From Agriotes lineatus (taxonomy: Eukaryota; Arthropoda; Insecta; Coleoptera; Elateridae): DNA of 64,000 nt. The stretch lies in the NCBI GenBank assembly GCA_940337035.1, contig OW679202.1:16742708-16806707 (forward strand), read 5' to 3'. How positions within the stretch are numbered: position 1 is the first letter of the stretch; each line of letters starts with the position of its first letter. Positions 11,313-22,659 of the stretch are shown here, piece by piece. The notes beneath the pieces are model-generated. The model ran no database searches. It was not told where the DNA came from and saw only the letters and a list, made by a program, of their open reading frames with translations. The position numbers and the translations under genes are program-made.

Positions 11313-12616
11313 CGAGGGAAGAGGAAAAATGTTGCCCTTCTTTGTCTTGGTGTGCATTGAGAAACAAAATTTTGATATCTGTCAGTTTGTATGTTGTTGT
11401 CTGTCAGTGTTGAAAGTTTCATCCAGATTCACACAAAACTTCGGATTTTATAGTAGATTAAATAAAGTGTGTTGCAGTAGTTATTAGAAATGGAGAAAAT
11501 TGAACACCAGGCAGTGATTAAATTTTTGACAAGGAAGGGTGTTCATTTTACTGAAATCACTCAAAGGTTAAAAACAGTTAAAAGGATGTTTCACCGTCAG
11601 AATCCACTGTCCATCGATGGGCAAATGAATTTAAACGTGGCAGAGAGAGCCTAGAAGATGATGTAAGAAGTGGAAGACCTGCAACGGCACAGAACCCTGA
11701 AATGGTTGCCAAAGTGGAGAAGTTAGTTTGGAAGATAGGCGAATTACCGTTAAAACGATAACCAAGACTGTGAGGATTGACGAGAAATCGGTTAGATCGA
11801 TATTGCATAACATTTTGCATATGAATAAAGTTTCAGCTAGATGGGTGCCGTGAATGTTGACACCTTTGCACAAACAAGATCGAGTGAACATTTGTCGCGA
11901 GCTTTGGAACGTGTCAGCGCATATTCTGACAATTTTTTTGACTGAATTGTCACTATAGATGAAAGTTGGGTCCATCACTATGACCCTGTCACCAAACAAG
12001 CCAGTATGGAGTGGCGGCATTCCAACTCTCCTCCTCCAAAGAAGTTCAGGGTGAAACCTTCAGCAGGCAAAGTGATGCTCTCAGTTTTCTGGGATTTTCG
12101 TGGCGTCTTGCTTATACACTTTCTCGACAGTGTCGTACTATCAATGGGGCATATTACTGCAACCTTTTTACTAAATTACGGGATCAAATCAAAATCAAAC
12201 GCCGCGGACTACTGCGAAAAGGAGTTCTCTTGCTGCACGATAATGCGTCCTCCAACAAATGCGCTGTAGCGACATCAAAAGTAAAGGAAATGGGGCTTCG
12301 AAGTACTTCACACCCAGCGTATTCTCCGGACCTGGCACCCTCTGATTTCTTCTTGTTCGGAAAATTAAAGCTTACCTTCGTGGAACGTATTTCCGAGATG
12401 ACGACAGCTTTAAAACTGCAGTGACTTCGTGGGTTAGAGGGTCAAACTTCAGACTTCATAAGGGGGCATATGAGCGAACCGAGCCATTAACATCGATGGG
12501 CCAAGTGCGTTGATTTGTCCGGCGACTACATAGAGAAGTCCTAACATGTATTTAAAATTGCATAATTAAAGCATTAATAGTTTTTGAGAACGGTAGAATT
12601 TTTTCCCCTTCCCTCG
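11313..12616 (+). mobile_element. Full-length decayed mariner element, 1304 bp
   Basis: The ends are inverted repeats beginning CGAGGGAAGAGGAAAAA at the left and, as reverse complement, CGAGGGAAGGGGAAAAA at the right. TA flanks both sides (11311-11312 and 12617-12618). The length of about 1.3 kb is typical of mariner. It carries one transposase pseudogene on the plus strand. Confidence 0.9.
11490..12492 (+). pseudogene. mariner transposase (DD34D type), several stops and frameshifts
   Basis: The frame opens with MEKIEHQAVIKFL at 11490, a mariner-type N-terminus with helix-turn-helix segments (VHRWANEFKRGRESLEDD at about 11607). Catalytic parts follow: TIDESWVHHYDP (first Asp, about 11955), LLLHDNASSNK (second Asp, about 12231) and YSPDLAPSDFFLFGKLK (third Asp, about 12319). 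Stops and shifts occur near 11756, 11852 and 11944, and the C-terminus is in another frame after 12424. All three catalytic Asp codons survive, but the reading frame does not. Confidence 0.9.
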
Positions 12617-13140
12617 TAATATACAATTTTAAAATTCCAGGAATTCAAGTAACATTTTTATAAAATTCCAGGTATTTTCACACTACTCCACCATATTTTT
12701 GTTAGCTTCACGCAGGTTGTGGTGGTCAACTTGTCATGAAAAGACAGAACATAACACCAGAAACACCATGCGCATACTTTGGGTCTTGTTAAGTCACACA
12801 ATAGCTGCTCAACATAAATTGAAGTTACCTACTAATATTATGTACGACGCTAACACTTTTATATCTTTTAGGTCTTACACGTAAGATGTAAACGAGCAAA
12901 ATGGTTGCCTGGTCAAATGTGAATCACGTGGTTTTTTAAATTTCATATTTTACAGGAAACAATTTTTTTCAAATGCGAAATCACAAATTTGATAGAATTT
13001 TAAATGTCATAGAAATTCCAGGAGGATAAAGAAATTCAAGAAATTTCAAGTGTTTCCAAGTGCCAGTTTTGACATTCCAGGAGATTTCTAGGAATTCCAG
13101 GTTTGCAGACACCCTGTTGACATTACAAGATTACCTGTGG

Positions 13141-13760
13141 TCCTGTGGTGGCCAACCTTTCTGTCACGTACCACTTTTATTAGGCTATTTTAAGTCAGGC
13201 ATGCCACCAAGCCTACACTCTTCGAACTAACTCCTCATAATATTCCCGTATATTGTCTTCTTTAGCATGTTGCTTGTACTGTACTATACGGCCTGCAACA
13301 GGTTTAAATAAAAAACCATTATCTTTAGTTATACACAGTTTATTACTTGCTTACTTTACGAGCGCAAATAATTAAAATTTAAATGTCTCGAAATTGCACG
13401 TTTTTACATGTTTATGTATGTGGGTTCACTTTTGAAAAAACAAACTATCAGTGTTTCAGATGACTGCTTATCAGACAGTTTAGAAGCGTATTTATTTTTA
13501 ACAGCATTCATAACTGAAAACAATTGTTCATAAACGTAAGCTGAATCAAACCTACAGCAGTATTTCAGTGCTAAATCTGATAAACTTAGAAAATAAGTAA
13601 CTGTAGAAATGTTCAAAATTCAACATAATTTTGACTAGCTGCAATCGAATAAACTTTCTGCTTTTAATTGCGGATTATGCTGAAGGTCAATCATTTCTAC
13701 CTGCATGCCACGATTGTGATTTAAATCTTCCAATCCGATTGAAAAGAAGTAAACAGTTCA
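13141..13760 (-). pseudogene. hAT transposase C-terminal end with element terminus
   Basis: On the minus strand, GLEDL, then MQVEMIDLQHNPQLKAESLF (about 13730-13640), a stop, and STVTYFLSLSDLALKYCCRF with YVYEQLFSVMNAVKNKYASK (13616-13450) give the hAT dimerisation region of the ZBED5/FAM200-like branch. The element end is probably near 13141 (GTGGTGGCCAACCTTTCTG), a typical hAT-type terminus. The N-terminal two-thirds is absent or unrecognisable. Confidence 0.75.
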
Positions 13761-14539
13761 GCAAACTTAATTGTACAAAAGTTTTGTAATACAGATTTGA
13801 CTTGTTTGTACCTTCCATAATTTGAAGCGTTTTCAGATGTGCCGACTTCCTCTTTCAATTGAAGAACAAGCCACCGTTCCTTGGTAAATATCTTCAGAAC
13901 GAAGTTTAGTCATAAAGGTGACATTGTACCTTCAAACCATATATATAATACACATATATTGCTGGTAGGGCCTGGAAACGTCAGAAAACATTACGGCGCC
14001 GACATAGTCTCACTTAGAGTATAACGCGTCTCGTGCGCATGCGTGAGAATTCGAACTCCGCCTCTAGAAGCGAATTTTAAACTTGCCCACTTCCCCATTG
14101 GCCGAACGACGCCGTCGCGCTTGCACACAGCTCATCATTATACATTGAAGAGTTGGTTGTCTGTCTCACTTCCTTGGCAAGTTTCCCACTCATAGCCGCT
14201 AGCAATATAGTAAGTATTAGATATATGCTTCAAACGTTCAAACCTAATTCTTCGATAAAATATTTCTGCTGTATAATACGTTACAATATCGTACTTTCTT
14301 ATATCACTGTTGTATAGCAAAGCTTTTAGTGGCATTTTTTTAAATACTCCTCAGGTTACTGCATGCCACTTGCAACACCTACGCGTCCCACTAATTGGTA
14401 CATGTGCAGCAGATTGGCCAGTGCTCAACGAGGTTATTTTAGGTTATGAGTGAAGCACACCTGATTTAGATTTTTTAATTTGCGAATTATTTTAATATAT
14501 TTATTACATTTGCTTTCTGTTAGGTAAAGAATGAAAAAA
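13761..14539. other. Flanking DNA downstream of bun, no gene recognised
   Basis: Mixed DNA with a local GC-richer patch at 13990-14110 (CGGCGCCGACATAG...) that could be a MITE end. No coding similarity. The bun transcript probably ends near its right border. Confidence 0.35.
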
Positions 14540-16040
14540 ATTGATATACTGGAAAATTTTATTTGCATCGGTTTACAAAGGAACATACATAAATTGCCCA
14601 TTTAATATAACCCTAACACAAATGCTAACTGCGCCCGTTACACACAACACGCAAACAGATCACTACAATTCGGTGGATAGGGTACAATTAAGGGTATTAG
14701 TAAGAGCAAATACAACTGGGTTGAATAGATATGTAACGAAAAATTCGATAATTATATATGAAATGCTAATGAACACATAACTCAATGTGAATAACATAAT
14801 TCATTTTTACTGATAGTCTGTCGTAACTAAGTTGCCATTGTAGAAGTATATACCCTTAAAGAACCTTAACTGTACCAGAACATCATGGCACAGATGAATC
14901 ATTCGATATGGTATAACCACAAAGGGCATTTCATGACAACCAAGCTTTATTATTGTTATAATACTAAACAAACTCAGTCCAATTCTACGAGTGAAACACA
15001 GGCATAGAACATTTTTGTGAAACTTCCAACAATGCTGGTATTGAACCGTGATTATGAAAGCTCGATATGAGTAGCAATTCAGAGTACACTGACATTACTA
15101 CCTAAAGATCACTTTAAATTGGGATATTGTCTTAAAAGTAAAATTTCTAACAGTAACTCAAAATTTAGTGCTACTCTTAATAACAGCTTAACACAATAAC
15201 TAATAATGCAAGTCTTAATGGAATGCTTCAATCTTTATGTCTATAATTTTGAAAACTAGTAAAACGATACACGAAAATACCATTAAAACTTCTAAATCAC
15301 AATTATAAAAATACACCCTCATGTGCATGAATAACCCAAGACCTAAACAAATTAACGGTAACGTTACTGATAATCACACATATGACTGAGTATACTAGTA
15401 ATATTAGCACAGCCATAATGGGTTAGTCACTACACTAAAGCATATGGAGAAGATTATTTCTTTAGGCCTACTAAAGGTTGTCGTCGTGACGACAGATCTA
15501 AGAAAAATATTAACATAAATATTCAGGAACAGTTTTAGTGTCATGCCATATCGAACTAGACTAGACATATCGGCAAAAACACGCTACATTCCTAAACATC
15601 ACATTTCATAGCACCTAGCAAAAAAATTATATTTATGAAATATAATTTGTTATTATTGCTTCCTGTACTTCGATATGGCAGGCACAACTACAATAATAAA
15701 TACTAAAATATAAATTACTGACTATCCGGACGTTACTTCTAACAGATCAAACATTCACTCAGATTTCTTCTCACTAAAATTTGGCTTGAACTTGGGTAAT
15801 ACTGTCGATCAATTTCCTTAATTGTCGTAGCTTTTCTTATGCAAACATTTTCAATGCTCATTCCTAGTCAGTAACTAATATAAATATATATATATATCTA
15901 GATAATATGGCTTTTATAAAAACTAATGAATACAAAAGTAATAAAAACAACACGTCAGTCTAAGTTCTTCATTAATAAAAAAAAAGCAAAATGAAGAATC
16001 CCCACAGAATTTAGACTGAAGCGTTAGAAGTAATAACACT
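14540..16040 (-). other. bun: Probable 3' UTR of bun
   Basis: This 1.5 kb follows the bun stop codon and is free of recognisable transposon pieces, unlike the DNA on both sides. On the minus strand an AATAAA hexamer occurs at 14558-14563, and an earlier one at 14946-14951, which could give short and long transcript ends. Its extent is inferred from the signals and the lack of repeats, not from transcript data. Confidence 0.5.
14558..14563 (-). promoter_or_regulatory. Candidate polyadenylation signal AATAAA for bun (distal)
   Basis: AATAAA on the minus strand about 1.48 kb after the stop codon. A T-rich stretch follows (14530s), as expected near a cleavage site. A second hexamer at 14946-14951 is the alternative. 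Confidence 0.4.
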
Positions 16041-16283
16041 TTAAAGAATATTAATTGGAGGGAGATCCTCCATCGGACCAGCAATGGATGGATTGATCCC
16101 TTGTGCTTGAGCTCCTAATGCTCGGTTATTCAAAGCAGTAAGGACTTCTGGAGTTGCGTTAGCTTTCAGGAAGTTGTTTTCCATTTCCAACTGATTGATG
16201 CGATCCAACAATACTGCAATGCGCTCCTTTAATACTTCCACTTCTTCACGTACTGTGTACATCAAATGGCTCTTAACGAGATC
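16041..16283 (-). CDS. bun: Bunched/TSC22-domain protein, last coding exon (TSC box and leucine zipper)
   Basis: The exon starts after a splice acceptor (TTTTCTTTTCAG|GATCTC, minus strand) and reads DLVKSHLMYTVREEVEVL, the TSC-box signature, followed by a leucine-zipper heptad stretch (LKERIAVLLDRINQLEMENN) and a short tail ending PPINIL and TAA. It gives 80 residues. The family forms homo- and heterodimers through this zipper; Drosophila Bunched long isoforms promote growth, and the TSC box contributes dimerisation. The tail after the zipper is short compared with the long Gln/Ala-rich tail of Drosophila. The 52-base exon at 47713-47764 joins in phase 0 (AM|DLVK). The track frame runs on to 16307 through intron sequence; the acceptor is preferred because the family join is exact. 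Confidence 0.95.
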   Translation of the reverse strand, partial: DLVKSHLMYTVREEVEVLKERIAVLLDRINQLEMENNFLKANATPEVLTALNNRALGAQAQGINPSIAGPMEDLPPINIL

Positions 16284-16587
16284 CTGAAAAGAAAAGGCAA
16301 AGTTCAATATAGCTCGGCAACTATTTCTTTAATTTATATACTAATAGTCAATATACAGGGCGATTTATAATTCTACTGACAAACTTTATTAGTGCATTCG
16401 GCAGTTCAAATAAACAAAAACTTTAGACTCATTAAGCGAAGCGTTTGAAGGTCTCAGATACACTGGGCTTGATGACATTAAAAATAAAGCAGGAAAAAAT
16501 TGCCATCAATTGGCACAAGATAAAAAGTTGTAGAGAACAGGGGCTATTATCTTAAATACAACGAAATGAATTATGTTTGAAAGACAG

Positions 16588-16919
16588 CACGGCCTCCTGG
16601 ATTAATGCGAGACTGACGTCTCTACGCGGCCCGCCACATTTGTATAATTTTTGTGATTCTGAGGCCAACGTATTTTGGCGCCATCTGTTGTGTTTTTGAT
16701 GAATTACCTGTCACGTAGGCACGACCTCCTGGATTAATATTAATCCACGAGGCCGTGGTCGTATGCTTTTAAAATAAAAAAAAACAAACTTGTAATACGT
16801 AAATACGCAACAAGCGCAACGTACTGCAGCGCCTCTACAAACCATAAAAAACCGCCTTGAACTAAAAATGCGGGGGGCAGCATCGAGACGTTAGTCTCGC
16901 ATTAATCGAGGAGGCCGTG
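16588..16919. mobile_element. 332-bp MITE with ~35-bp TIRs and an 8-bp target duplication
   Basis: The left end CACGGCCTCCTGGATTAATG and right end (reverse complement CACGGCCTCCTCGATTAATG) continue into GCGAGACT. Flanks are AAAGACAG and AAAGACAA, a 7/8 match. A further inverted pair of the same motif lies inside at about 16727-16763 (CGACCTCCTGGATTAAT...CACGAGGCCGTGGTCG). An 8-bp duplication fits hAT or P-type elements; no coding sequence. Confidence 0.85.
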
Positions 16920-17250
16920 AAAGACAAGAGATAGAAAGGGAGAACATTTCAACAGATGGCGCCGTTAAGAGTTTCCCAATTGTGTCATAAATACGCATGC
17001 TCCGAAACTGGGAATGTTATTTGTGTTCGTGTCAAAATCTGTCTAAATCATCAAGCTGAAGTGAGCGTGGTTATGTTGATTTTGATTGCTTTTTCTTCAT
17101 TTATTAGTCTGTTTTTGTGATTATTAATAATTGTTTGTCGTTGGTTGTATTATTGCAGTTCTCATTATTTTAAGGTAAGAATTATTTTATTAGCATTATT
17201 ATCTAAACATAACCTCAAACAATTTTTATATATCATTTTTTAGTTTTAAG

Positions 17251-17530
17251 ATGGGTGAATACATAAAAAAGTGTGGCGTGGTTGGTTGTACAGACAAAAG
17301 TTCCCATAGACATCGATTTCCAAAACCCCACAAAAATGTGGATATTTTTTAACAATGTGTTCGTGCTTGTGGAAATTCAACATTGGGAATTTTAAACGCT
17401 GACTTATTAGTTTATAGTTCGCGTAGTGTGTCATGTACATTTTAGAGAGGAGGACCATGCATAAAATATGTATTTGCCAAAAGAAACACTGCCTAGGATT
17501 TTACTCCCAGTGCTACATACCTTACAATTG
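17251..17530 (+). pseudogene. P-element-like transposase, THAP zinc-finger exon
   Basis: The ATG at 17251 opens MGEYIKKCGVVGC, giving the CX4C pair, then HRHRFPKPHKNVDIF, an in-frame stop (TAA at about 17350), QCVRACGNSTLGILNADLL and, one frame over, SSRVCHVHFREED with the CX2H pair. This is the full C2CH THAP finger that binds the element's own ends. The transposase body follows from 18270. The stop and one frame change kill it. Confidence 0.8.
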
Positions 17531-18269
17531 AAAGTCAGCATTTCCAACTATAAGAATTCACCTTTGATAAACCATGTTGTTGTTTTCGATATTGTTCTTT
17601 AATACAACTGTTTTAAAAGTGTATTATTTCAGGTGTTACTGAACAAACTAGTAACGAATTACCACAACTTATTTTAGTCGAACATAACCCAAAAAATAAT
17701 GAATTATTGAATTAGATCGTCCTGCAGCCTGCCTTAGCGATCAACACCATATTTTATTAGAGCACAGTTATGTCGCTAAAAGTGAATATGTTATAATATG
17801 TAGAGCTAGAATAATTGGGCAAATGTGTTTTTAGAATGTTTTGTGTTTATTTCGTTGATTTTGAAACAATCGTTACCGTACAAATTCTTGTTGCAAACTT
17901 TTTACTAAATTAACTATCTAATCCTAATATGTAAAAGTAGTCAGCCTGGACTGTGAAGTGTGACAAATTGAGACATGCTCAGTTACCGGTGATGATCAGT
18001 GACGAGCATAGCCAGTTGCTGCGACCACCTAGTTTATTGTTAAAGTGTTTATAGATTCCAGAAAATAATATTTATAAGAAGTTACGTTTTATCACTGGTA
18101 TTCTAGCTCCAGTTTTATGCATTATACAAAAACACAAAGGCATCACCACTAAATTATTTTATTAACATTAATTTATCCAATATTAGTCGACACTTTACCT
18201 TATTTTCAGATAAAACTATTAAACCATTACCGCCTCCACTGGGGAGATTGGTGTTACCAGATCAGCACA
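17531..18269. other. Presumed intron/linker of the P-like transposase
   Basis: No coding similarity between the THAP part and the coiled-coil/HTH part. Possible exon pieces near 17630-17760 could not be placed in frame. Confidence 0.35.
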
Positions 18270-18901
18270 GTTAACACCGAAAACCAGGAAACTCTACGAG
18301 AGATCAAGGGTTCTTAAAAAATCCTTAAAAGCTTTAAAGGGAAGAGGAAATTTGTTCAAAGTTTGCTATCGAACAAATACAGAAAAACTGTTGGAAAAGA
18401 TTTACAGCAACTTTGCAACCAACCGTTGTCAATTTTGACTGAGTACCAAGGTCCCCAAAGGAAGGAGATGTACTCTTGACGATAAGGTTTTGGGACTTGT
18501 GCTACGTAACCAAAGTGGAAAGGCTTATAAAACCCTGTCCAAGATATTCTCTCTGCCTACCAGAAAAACGATAATGGCTTTATTCAATAAAGTTCCTATC
18601 AATACAGGATTAAATTCACGTATTTTTGAAAATTTAAAAGCCAATGTAACACGTTTGAAACCGAGAGACAGAGTATGCATCTTGATGTTTGATGAGATGA
18701 GCTTGGAGCCACATGTGGCCATCAATAAAAGCCACAAAGAAGTTTGATGGCTTCGTAGATTATGAGGATGGCTGAAATTATAAACTAGCTGACTATGCCC
18801 AAGTGTTTATGCTAAATGGCATTACGAAAAGCTGGAAACAACCAATTGCATACCTATACATTTTGTAAGGGTACAATTCCAACAATTGACTTGGTAAGAA
18901 C

Positions 18902-19591
18902 GATGAATGTCGTACCCGGTCTAAAATCAAACCCGGGTACCCGAAAACAGTACCCGAGTACCCTGAGATTTTACATTTTGCCTTATTTTTTCTGGTGAAT
19001 GAAAATATTTCCATACAGGCGATTTCTTTGATGACATTGTTTTCTTATTTGTTTGTACTTTTGTAGTTCAATTTGCAATTTCTATGCTCGACGCATTTTA
19101 ACGCTGCGAGTTTTAAACTGAACTAATTTGAAATAGTACCTACTCACCAATTCAAACTGCAAGTCGTCTGTCGTCGTAAATATTTTCACACTTCCAAGTG
19201 ATATCAAATTCGAGTACGTGACTTTTTATCCAAAATTGGTAGCAGCATCAACATCACACAGATGATGTTTATGTTACTTCAACCCATACTGATGTGATTT
19301 AATGGTACTATTGACGGGTTGAATATTTCCGTGAAGCGGATTTATTGCCTTATATGAAACAAGAAACAACATTATGTGGTATAGAATGGGTTGATTCTTG
19401 TTATTACTGCATTGTTGTGTTTTTCTAGAGCTTATTCCTATTGTTTTGAAGTTTTTACCATCTTCTCCGAAAAAGGCCAACTTTCTGGACATTACATGAT
19501 TTACTAGTTGGGTACCCGGGTCCTGAAAATATACCTGGGTTGAATATTACCCGGGTAGTCCCGGGTACCCGGGTACCCACTGACATCCCTA
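18902..19591 (-). mobile_element. hAT-type element, copy A (690 bp)
   Basis: It is the same family as copies at 49657-50338 and 44010-44332. Ends carry many GGGTACCC motifs and finish ACATCCCTA; the left end GATGAATGTCGTACCCGG is a worn form of TAGGGATGTCGTACCCGG. Flanks GTAAGAAC and ATAAGAAT match at 6 of 8 bases, an 8-bp hAT-type duplication. It splits the P-like transposase between its first and second catalytic regions. It holds a 72-codon frame listed separately. Confidence 0.85.
19274..19492 (-). CDS. 72-residue frame conserved in hAT copies A and B, function unknown
   Basis: The frame MSRKLAFFGEDGKNFKTIGI...QYGLK matches that at 49751-49969 at 61 of 72 residues with no gap or stop. 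I do not recognise a domain. It could be a remnant exon of the autonomous element's transposase or an open frame preserved by chance. Low confidence that it is translated. Confidence 0.3.
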   Translation of the reverse strand: MSRKLAFFGEDGKNFKTIGISSRKTQQCSNNKNQPILYHIMLFLVSYKAINPLHGNIQPVNSTIKSHQYGLK

Positions 19592-20860
19592 ATAAGAATT
19601 TAAAAAGCAATTACAAGCCAATGCCATGAAGCAGGATTAAATCAATCAGTGACCAAGGAGCCACCAATCAAGCGGCGATTCATTATTTGAGTAATCAAAC
19701 TGTGGAATCCGAAGAGAGAGAATACTTTAAAATGAAAAAAATATTTCGAATGAACAATCATCAAATTTTTGATATATATGAACCACCTCATTTGTTAAAG
19801 GGTATAAGAAATAATTTGCTGACAAAATATTTGGTGTGGCCGAAGGATAAAGAAGTCGATGTTGCCAAATGGGCACACATAAAACAAGTGTATGACATGG
19901 ACAAACTTTGGGGGAACTTAGAGCGATGCCAAAACTAACACAAGGGCATGTAAATCCCTAAAAGCTGAGGAAAATTAAGGTGTCATGTGCAGCTCAAGTA
20001 CTTAGCCACACAGTAGCTTCTGTCACGGCTTTGATGGCACGCACAAGTAATTATTTTTATCATATTTATATTATTTAATTAAGAATTAATTTCCTAATTT
20101 CAACATTCGCCTGTTTGCATTTGTAAAAGTACACAAGAATTCTTGCTGTTGTCGTTATAAATTCATGGTTGTTGATTACTTCACACAATTCTTGAGATTT
20201 TTTTTAAATTAGATTTAATAGTTATCTTTATATTTTGCAGATATGGAGTTGGATGCATCGGTAGAGGTTATACATTTTTTTGATAAACTATTTGATAGCG
20301 TTAATGGCCATACGTCACACCCCGGAGGTGACAAAGCACTGAAATGTGCTGTATTAACTTCATCTGGTCACCTGGAATATTGGAGAGCTAGAAGTAATTT
20401 ATCAAAAGCGTATTTTTAAGATAAGACATTCCAAGGAAAAGTCAGTTCCTCCTTCCCTGATAAATTAGGGATTCACACTGGCTGGAGTAGAGGGGCTGCA
20501 TATCCTAAGAATTATTTTAAAATTTTACTGCCTTGTTACTCGGCAAACTGTGAGAATGAAAATTCTACAAATATTATTAACTCTGTAAAAGACTTTCTTT
20601 TGCAAGGTGTGGAAAGTAATTCAGATTGTAGAAAAAGCTGCTATAGCTAGGTTGACTAGATTAGAATACCTACCAATCATATTTCTTATATAGACATAAT
20701 CACATTGGGATATGTAAGTGGTTTTATTGCAAAAAAAACTTAGTTTTATTAATTGCACAATTTGCAAAAACAATGTTATAGGTCAAAATAAATCACAGTG
20801 GCACGATCTTATCAGCAAAAAAACAATATAGCCATAACATACCCAATAGATTAAAATATT

Positions 20861-22659
20861 GTACTCCTTGGTTTATTGATGGCATATCACAAATTTATAA
20901 TATAACTATAACGCTGTTGCCAAATATATGTACAACGAACAAATTTTTAATGTATCTGTTTAAATACTTAAAGGGCCATGTAAATTTTAATTTCAAAAAT
21001 GAGTGAGCCCTCGGATTTATTAGAAAATAAAGCAATAGAACACTTTATGATGTTAATTTGTAATAACTGGGCCGTGGGAATTAATAGCCTTTTAGCTGGT
21101 ACGGATAATAAAAAAATTATTAAAGACGAAATTTTCGCCCAGGCTCGGGAATACCATGCTAAAATGCTAATAGATTGACATTTTGTTGTCGTTTTCAACG
21201 TCAAAATGATGCATATATTCGCACTAGTTGCAATATGAGATTTCATATTGACACTAGTGCTAATATGAAAATTTAGAACTTTGTAAATTGTAGATTTAAG
21301 TAAATTTACTTATTATAAGAAATAATATGACTCAAAATTACAGAAAATCTTGAATGCAACATGGGAAAATAAGTGTTTTTTACACACAACGTGTTGCTCA
21401 ACTTGATTTGCTCATAGGGCCAACTTCACGCGTAGTGTGAAAAACACTTTCATTTTGCAATTTCATACATAAATAGCTATTTTATAATAATTAATGACTA
21501 TAATATTCTAGTGTACCATACGCTATATTTTCAGTTTTTATAAAATAAAAAACTTTGTATTACTTAGGTATTTTATTGACGGGTATGAAAAATAACATGT
21601 GAACAAAAAAATTTCCAAGTTACAGTGTTCTTGGAATTTTTTTGATGCCATTTCAAATATTTTAAATAATACAATTTTAGCAAAGTTTGAAAACTTTCGC
21701 AAAGTTTTGGAGAACATCTCAACAGATGGCGCTGTAACTTGATTACAAAATCATATTAGGCAGTTGCCTATCTAAACCTATATAATCTGTGGTAGAGAAA
21801 ACAAGGGAGGCCTATGTCCAGTAGACTACTAAGGATTGCTAAAGAAACAGAAAGAGAGAGAGAGAAAAATGTCTACTGAAAGATCGAGAGATATAGTACA
21901 ACAAAATTACTTTTCGAGTTATTTAGCTTTTTAATTTATTACAAAGAACTTAGTTGTGGATTGTCTAGATTTGTGGTAATTTTAAGCACATGTAAGTCGT
22001 TTTTTAAATTAAGAGCGGGCCCGCTGCGATATTCACTTATAGATAGCAGCAGGCAAAAAATGCAGGTCTATTTTTAAACGGACAAATCATGCATTCCGTC
22101 TAAATGTTAATTATTTATCGAAACGTGACTTTCTGTTAAAGCACATATCTAATTAGGGAACGACCAGATTTTAAACTAAAATTCCAACTATTTATGCAAA
22201 AAATGACCTGCAAAAATGAAATTTAAATGTTTTCCGTCAAACGATAAATCGATACTTTTTGCTTCATTCCGTTAAGACAGTATTTGAAAACGTAATTCCA
22301 AATTTTAAATGAAATACTTGCAATAATAACGCCAATTTGACTTCACAAAGCTAATTTTTCTTACTCAGCTATGAAAATGGTTACTACTACTAGTCGGAAA
22401 GTTCAGCTATATCACAGATGGCGCGAACTTCAAGGTCCAAGCACCTTCTAACCCGTTCAGGTGCTATACACTGAATGTAAAATGACGTTAGCTTTGGTAA
22501 CATGTCACGTTTCCAAAATTATTAGTCCTTATAAATTTCTTGGATAAATATTTCAATTTTATCATTGCCATAAACAACTAAGTAGCATTTATTTCTCTTT
22601 GTAATATTGAGTTGGTCTTGAATCTATAAAATAAAAATCTGGTGTGATACACGCACACA
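20861..22659. other. Non-coding stretch, no gene recognised
   Basis: AT-rich DNA after the P-like pseudogene. A short palindromic piece (GCACTAGTTGCAATATG...CATATTGACACTAGTGC) lies at about 21221-21265. The block GGAGAACATCTCAACAGATG at 21711 repeats one at 16942. A short GA-rich run occurs at 21850. The 3' end of the P element was not located. Confidence 0.4.

Larger units (their letters stand above)
11299..13116. mobile_element. hAT-like non-autonomous element that received a mariner insertion
   Basis: The left end CAGGGTGCCTAC (11299) and right end GTTTGCAGACACCCTG (ending 13116) are inverted, and TTGAC flanks both sides. Subterminal copies of AATTCCAGG occur near both ends (about 12630-12680 and 13012-13100), as in hAT-like elements. 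Without the mariner it would be about 0.5 kb. The 5-base flanking repeat is shorter than the usual 8 for hAT, so the superfamily is uncertain. Confidence 0.55.
18270..20860 (+). pseudogene. P-element/THAP9-like transposase body, interrupted by a hAT insertion
   Basis: Readable blocks in order: TPKTRKLYERSRVLKKSLKA (coiled-coil region, 18270), KGRRCTLDDKVLGLVLRNQS and YKTLSKIFSLPTRKTI (helix-turn-helix, about 18450-18570), VCILMFDEMSLEPHV (first catalytic Asp region, 18680), LNGITKSWKQPIAY (18812), then the insertion at 18902-19591, then DQGATNQAAIHYL (second Asp region, about 19650), FDIYEPPHLLKGIRNNLL (start of the GTP-binding insertion, 19767-19820), FFDKLFDSVNG (20278) and SGFIAKK followed by FINCTICKNN (about 20720-20775), the late Cys motif. 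P-type transposases use GTP as cofactor for cut-and-paste movement. Stops at 18430s, 18870s and 20420 and frame changes show long decay. Exon borders at about 19940 and 20243 are inferred. Confidence 0.85.

Noticed and set aside
16284..16307. ATG upstream of the bun last exon as a start codon
   Set aside because: The frame crosses a clear splice acceptor, and the family join at DLVKSHLM needs the exon at 47713.
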